Shown: positions 44,410 through 47,714 of the stretch, one piece after another | How positions within the stretch are numbered: the stretch's first letter is position 1 | Layout: each line of letters begins with the position of its first letter | Assembly (NCBI GenBank): GCA_945865405.1 | Contig: CAMBDS010000022.1 | Location: 1 to 47,714 of the forward strand | Direction of reading: 5' to 3' | DNA from: Caldithrix abyssi DSM 13497 | GTDB taxonomy: Bacteria; Electryoneota; AABM5-125-24; Hatepunaeales; Hatepunaeaceae | Length of the DNA: 47,714 bases | Made by a program: the position numbers and the translations under genes | The notes under the pieces: generated by a model | Told to the model about the DNA's origin: nothing | The model's database searches: none | The model's input: the letters and a program-made list of their open reading frames with translations, nothing else

Positions 44410-45294
44410 ATGTTTCGAATAACTACCCGCGCAGACTGGGACGGGCTAGTCTCAGCTGCGTTGCTTAACATCGTCGAGGACTGTGACAGAGTGCGCTTCA
44501 TCGAGCCGGGGCCTTTTCAGGCTGGCGAAGGCGAGGTGACGCCGGACGACATCGTCGCCAATCTGCCTTATCGTAAAGGGTGCGCGATCTGGTTTGACCA
44601 CCACCTCTCGAACAAACTCGAAGGGGTTGACTTTCGGGGGAGCTGGTGGATCGCTCCATCGGCAGCGCGGGTGATCTACGAATATTACGGGCATGACGAA
44701 TCGCTCGCAGGCTTCGATGAGCTTATCCAAATTACGGACCGGATCGACTCGGCGGCGTTAACGGCTGAGGAGGTACGAGATCCGCAAGGATTGATCCTCG
44801 TCTCGATGACTGTCGAGGGGAAACGGTTGCAAGACGAACCGTATTGGCTTAAGTTGATCGACCTGATCAAGCGAAATGAGACTGAACGGTTGATGAAGGA
44901 TGAGGAGGTGGCTCGTCGCTGTAAGGAATTGGCAGATGCCAATCACGAGTGGACGAGGGCTCTGTCCCGATATTCGCTTTTGGAAAACAATGTCCTGGTA
45001 ACAGACTTTCGAGGGAATTTCAATGGTGAGCATGGCAACCGGTTCCTGCCATTTGCGGTGTGGCCGTCGTGCAATGTTTGGGTGAAGGTGTTCGACCATC
45101 CGAATGATCCGACTCGAGTGCAGATCTCGGTGGGACATTCTATTTTCAACAAGACTTGTGAGGTGCCGGTCGGGGAGCTGATGGCGAAGTACGGGGGAGG
45201 CGGGCATCGTGGGGCGGGGACTTGCAGGCCATTGAAGGGTGAGGCGGAAAGCGTGCTTGGAGAAGTGCTGGTTGAATTAAGAATTATGAATTAG
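44410..45294 (+). CDS. DHH-family phosphoesterase
   Basis: 294 residues from ATG at 44410; a longer frame into trkH is rejected because it overlaps by 50 bases. DHH/DHHA1 signs: TTRADWDGLVSAALL (the first motif Asp pair), WFDHHLSNKLEG (DHH at 63-65), ITDRIDSA, and the C-terminal GGGGHRGAGTCR (DHHA1-type). These enzymes hydrolyse phosphodiester or pyrophosphate bonds; this one resembles exopolyphosphatase-like members rather than RecJ. The real substrate is unknown. It is closely linked to trkH. Confidence 0.88.
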   Translation: MFRITTRADWDGLVSAALLNIVEDCDRVRFIEPGPFQAGEGEVTPDDIVANLPYRKGCAIWFDHHLSNKLEGVDFRGSWWIAPSAARVIYEYYGHDESLAGFDELIQITDRIDSAALTAEEVRDPQGLILVSMTVEGKRLQDEPYWLKLIDLIKRNETERLMKDEEVARRCKELADANHEWTRALSRYSLLENNVLVTDFRGNFNGEHGNRFLPFAVWPSCNVWVKVFDHPNDPTRVQISVGHSIFNKTCEVPVGELMAKYGGGGHRGAGTCRPLKGEAESVLGEVLVELRIMN

Positions 45295-45313
45295 GAAATT
45301 ACCGGATTCAACA

Positions 45314-45535
45314 ATGAAAAATTACTGGATCAATGTTTTTTACAGTGAAGAGGACGGTTGTTATATTGCTGATATTCCTGACTTAGAATATTGCTCAGCG
45401 CACGGCGACACTCCAGAAGAAGCAGTGCGTGAGGTCAATATTGCCAAGTCACTTTGGTTAGAGGTCGCCATGGAGAAAGGAATTAAAATCCCAACACCGA
45501 GATACCGGGCGGCGATTTACCAGGGCGTGAATTGA
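45314..45535 (+). CDS. HicB-family protein without HicA
   Basis: 73 residues with the HicB half-fold: WINVFYSEEDGCYIADIPDLEYCSAHGDTPEEAVREVNIAKSLWLE. It lacks a C-terminal DNA-binding domain and there is no adjacent HicA toxin gene, so it is a lone HicB-like protein. A different, complete hicBA pair lies at 47016-47485. The TPR gene starts one base after its stop, which suggests linkage by position only. Confidence 0.85.
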   Translation: MKNYWINVFYSEEDGCYIADIPDLEYCSAHGDTPEEAVREVNIAKSLWLEVAMEKGIKIPTPRYRAAIYQGVN

Positions 45536-45536
45536 T

Positions 45537-46487
45537 TTGAATTCTGGGCAACGAATATTTATTGCGTTAATCTTTGCTATTTTGGGGATTACAATGTCAA
45601 ACGCCGCTGACGATACGGCGAGACTACTGCCAAACTTCGACGCGTTGTGGGACTACGACCATCCGGATTCGACGGAAGTGAAGTTCAGGGAGATCCTTCC
45701 GCTCGCTGAAAACTCAGACAGCAAGGATTATCTGGCGCAACTTCTGACACAGATCGCCCGGACGGAAGGGTTGCAGATGAATTTTGATGCGGCGCATAAG
45801 ACGCTTGACCGGGTCGAATATATGCTGGGTGAAGATACCCGCGTGGCAAAGGCAAGGTATCTACTTGAACGAGGCAGGGTCTTCAACTCAAGCAACCAGA
45901 AGGATAAAGCGCGGCCGTTGTTCCTTCAGGCTTTCGACTATGCTGTGGCTGAGAAGCTTGATAGCTATGCCTTGGACGCGGCGCACATGATGGCGATAGT
46001 CGAGCCACCGGAAGGCCAACTTAAATGGAACCTGAAGGCGTTGAAGATCGCCGAGCATTCGGATAACTCGCGTGTCAATGGGTGGCTGGGGTCACTTTAC
46101 AATAATATTGGCTGGACTTACCACGACATGGGTAAGTTCGACACTGCGCTGACTTATTTCCAGAAAAGCTACAACTGGAACAAAGCGATGAAAGCCGAGA
46201 AGGAGACTCGCATTGCCAAGTGGACGATTGGCAGGTGTTACCGTTCGCTTGGTAAGATCGACTTGGCGATGAAGTTTCAGCGAGAAGTTGTAAAGGAATA
46301 CAAAGAAAAGGGCCTTCCAAACGACGGATATAGCTTTGAAGAGTTGGGGGAGCTTTACTTGTTGAAGTCCGAGCCCGACTCGGCGAAGAAGTACTTCGGG
46401 TTGGCCTATGAGATACTTTCGAAAGATGAGTGGTTGCAGAGAGATGAGATGGCAAGGCTTGAGAGGATGAAGAAGCTGGGGGAATAA
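45537..46487 (+). CDS. Secreted TPR-repeat protein
   Basis: 316 residues from TTG at 45537. A signal peptide (RIFIALIFAILGITMSNA, then A) is followed by about five to six tetratricopeptide-like helical pairs, clearest at SLYNNIGWTYHDMGKFDTALTYFQKSYNWNKAM, WTIGRCYRSLGKIDLAMKFQREVVKEY and FEELGELYLLKSEPDSAKKYFGLAYEIL. It probably scaffolds other envelope proteins; the partner is unknown. The start has no strong ribosome site and may depend on translation of the hicB-like gene just before it. Confidence 0.8.
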   Translation: MNSGQRIFIALIFAILGITMSNAADDTARLLPNFDALWDYDHPDSTEVKFREILPLAENSDSKDYLAQLLTQIARTEGLQMNFDAAHKTLDRVEYMLGEDTRVAKARYLLERGRVFNSSNQKDKARPLFLQAFDYAVAEKLDSYALDAAHMMAIVEPPEGQLKWNLKALKIAEHSDNSRVNGWLGSLYNNIGWTYHDMGKFDTALTYFQKSYNWNKAMKAEKETRIAKWTIGRCYRSLGKIDLAMKFQREVVKEYKEKGLPNDGYSFEELGELYLLKSEPDSAKKYFGLAYEILSKDEWLQRDEMARLERMKKLGE

Positions 46488-46504
46488 GGGAGCAGATTGT
46501 GGGC

Positions 46505-46541
46505 TCCCTCCACGTTACACTGCGTTTGAAACGTGGAGGGA
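46505..46541. terminator. Bidirectional terminator-like hairpin between convergent genes
   Basis: Perfect 11-bp stem CCCTCCACGTT / AACGTGGAGGG with a 13-base loop between the TPR gene (+) and the minus-strand gene at 46563. It may serve both strands; it could also be another repeat-family hairpin, but no sister copy was seen. Confidence 0.55.
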
Positions 46542-46562
46542 ACAGAATGACAGATTGAAAGC

Positions 46563-46904
46563 TTAGCTGGCGAAATTGCTAACGTGTGAACAGAGGGTGA
46601 CTGCCGGCATACCGATGGTGCCAGCCTCGGCGATTTTCTTCTGAACGTCGGGATTTGACATGAAAGTGCCCATAGCTTCCGGGTTTGACCATGAGAATAC
46701 GAGGGTCAAATCGTTTGGATTTTCCATGCCACGGAAAACCTGGCAACCAGAACAGCCGTGTGCGGCACGTTCATCAGCGTGGCTGGTGAAGAGGGGAAGC
46801 CATTTATCGAAATCGGCGACTTTAGTCGATACAATTGCAGTGATCAATTTGGGACTCTGTGTTATAGGTTGTTTGAATCCAGCTTGAGCCAGACTTCGTG
46901 ACAT
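46563..46904 (-). CDS. Dimeric alpha/beta-barrel (antibiotic monooxygenase-like) protein
   Basis: 113 residues on the minus strand. The core (LITAIVSTKVADFDKWLPLFTSHADERAAHGCSGCQVFRG...DLTLVFSWSNPEAMGTFMSNPDVQKKIAEAG) matches the ABM-like dimeric barrel fold used by small monooxygenases and many unassigned proteins. A TTG codon just before the ITAIV strand could be the true start, dropping the first ~20 residues. Function cannot be assigned. Together with the SBBP gene it is one of only two minus-strand genes seen. Confidence 0.72.
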   Translation of the reverse strand: MSRSLAQAGFKQPITQSPKLITAIVSTKVADFDKWLPLFTSHADERAAHGCSGCQVFRGMENPNDLTLVFSWSNPEAMGTFMSNPDVQKKIAEAGTIGMPAVTLCSHVSNFAS

Positions 46905-46937
46905 ATTACGAGTCTAAAGAAGACGAGGTTGGGAGAA

Positions 46938-46961
46938 TCGTTCAGGCGATTATCGCCTGAT
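46938..46961. repeat. Small palindrome in the divergent region before hicBA
   Basis: TCAGGCGA-tta-TCGCCTGA with tail TGAAATG, between the divergent minus-strand gene and hicB. It could be an operator or another REP-like hairpin. Confidence 0.45.
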
Positions 46962-47015
46962 GAAATGTGATGGGTTAGGATAGCCTGGCCTACGAAAAAA
47001 ACCAATGAGAAATTT

Positions 47016-47251
47016 ATGAACCATAATATTTTAAACAATAGTCGCGCTTTCACCATGATAGTCGAGCAAGACCCCGAATCGGGCTGGTACGTCGGCGAAG
47101 TAGTAGAATTGCCCGGCTGTTTCACTCAGGCGCCTGACTTGTCATCGCTTGAGAAAAACATCGAAGAGGCAATCTCCCTCTATCTGGATGTCGCAGATCC
47201 TGACGAGGAACGACCGATTTTCATCGGCGCGTGGCGGGTCACAGCTCCGGC

Positions 47252-47255
<4 letters not shown>
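47016..47255 (+). CDS. hicB: HicB-family antitoxin
   Basis: 79 residues with the HicB N-terminal fold: FTMIVEQDPESGWYVGEVVELPGCFTQAPDLSSLEKNIEEAISLYLDVAD. Directly followed by hicA with an ATGA overlap, so together they form a type II toxin-antitoxin module in antitoxin-first order. It lacks an obvious separate DNA-binding domain, so autoregulation might come from the toxin-antitoxin complex. Confidence 0.92.

Positions 47256-47714
<459 letters not shown>

Noticed and set aside
46850..46880. tRNA-like TTTGAATCC word
   Set aside because: No cloverleaf can be drawn around it; it lies in the minus-strand gene.

Overview
The window looks like a piece of chromosome from an uncultured bacterium of the FCB (Fibrobacteres-Chlorobi-Bacteroidetes) superphylum or one of its candidate phyla (Zixibacteria-, Marinimicrobia- or KSB1-like). 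This is inferred from a GWxTD-domain protein, a right-handed beta-helix protein ending in a Por/T9SS-type sorting domain (YPNPFNG motif), a SprA-like outer-membrane protein, and a secreted SBBP-repeat protein. Phylum-level placement is not possible by eye. Nearly all genes lie on the + strand. Many overlap by 1-4 bases and about a dozen start with TTG. No tRNA, rRNA, CRISPR array or origin was seen.

Layout. 1-2187 (minus): large secreted SBBP beta-propeller protein, cut by the window start. 2188-3570: gene-free region packed with palindromic repeats, a duplicated promoter-like sequence and an intrinsic terminator. 3571-10676: tightly overlapping housekeeping operon purC-psd-pssA-purS-purQ-tatC-tatA-gatA-gatB (purines, phosphatidylethanolamine, Tat export, tRNA-Gln amidation). 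10734-11635: an Mrr-type restriction gene broken by one frameshift. 11782-19174: smc, GWxTD protein, NatA-like ABC ATPase, TusA and a secreted M28 peptidase. 19231-22555: T9SS-type beta-helix protein, carboxymuconolactone-decarboxylase-family protein and an ArsM-like methyltransferase. 22648-26870: dnaK, hutI and a DUF72 protein. 26892-36183: a GAF-GGDEF diguanylate cyclase, then a four-gene overlapping run (degenerate glycogen-synthase-like protein, periplasmic beta-propeller-like protein, SprA-like outer-membrane protein, Omp85/BamA-like protein) that looks like an undescribed envelope module. 36261-46904: YciI-like protein, a ZIP-type transporter with an internal cyclic-nucleotide-binding domain, a RAYT (REP-associated tyrosine transposase) with its own REP hairpins, an orphan DppB-type permease, tag, two paralogous lipoproteins, flavin reductase, P-loop kinase, trkH, DHH phosphoesterase, a lone HicB, a TPR protein and a small dimeric alpha/beta-barrel protein (minus). 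47016-47714: a hicBA toxin-antitoxin pair and the 5' end of alaS.

The most striking theme is the palindromic repeats. At least eight hairpin families, each with a characteristic 3' tail, are scattered between genes. Three protein genes also carry them in frame: the SBBP protein (two copies), gatA, and the first ~200 bp of the Omp85 gene (about five tandem hairpins between its start codon and its signal peptide). With the RAYT in the same window, this resembles a RAYT/REP system whose elements can be tolerated inside coding sequence, similar in outcome to Rickettsia palindromic elements.
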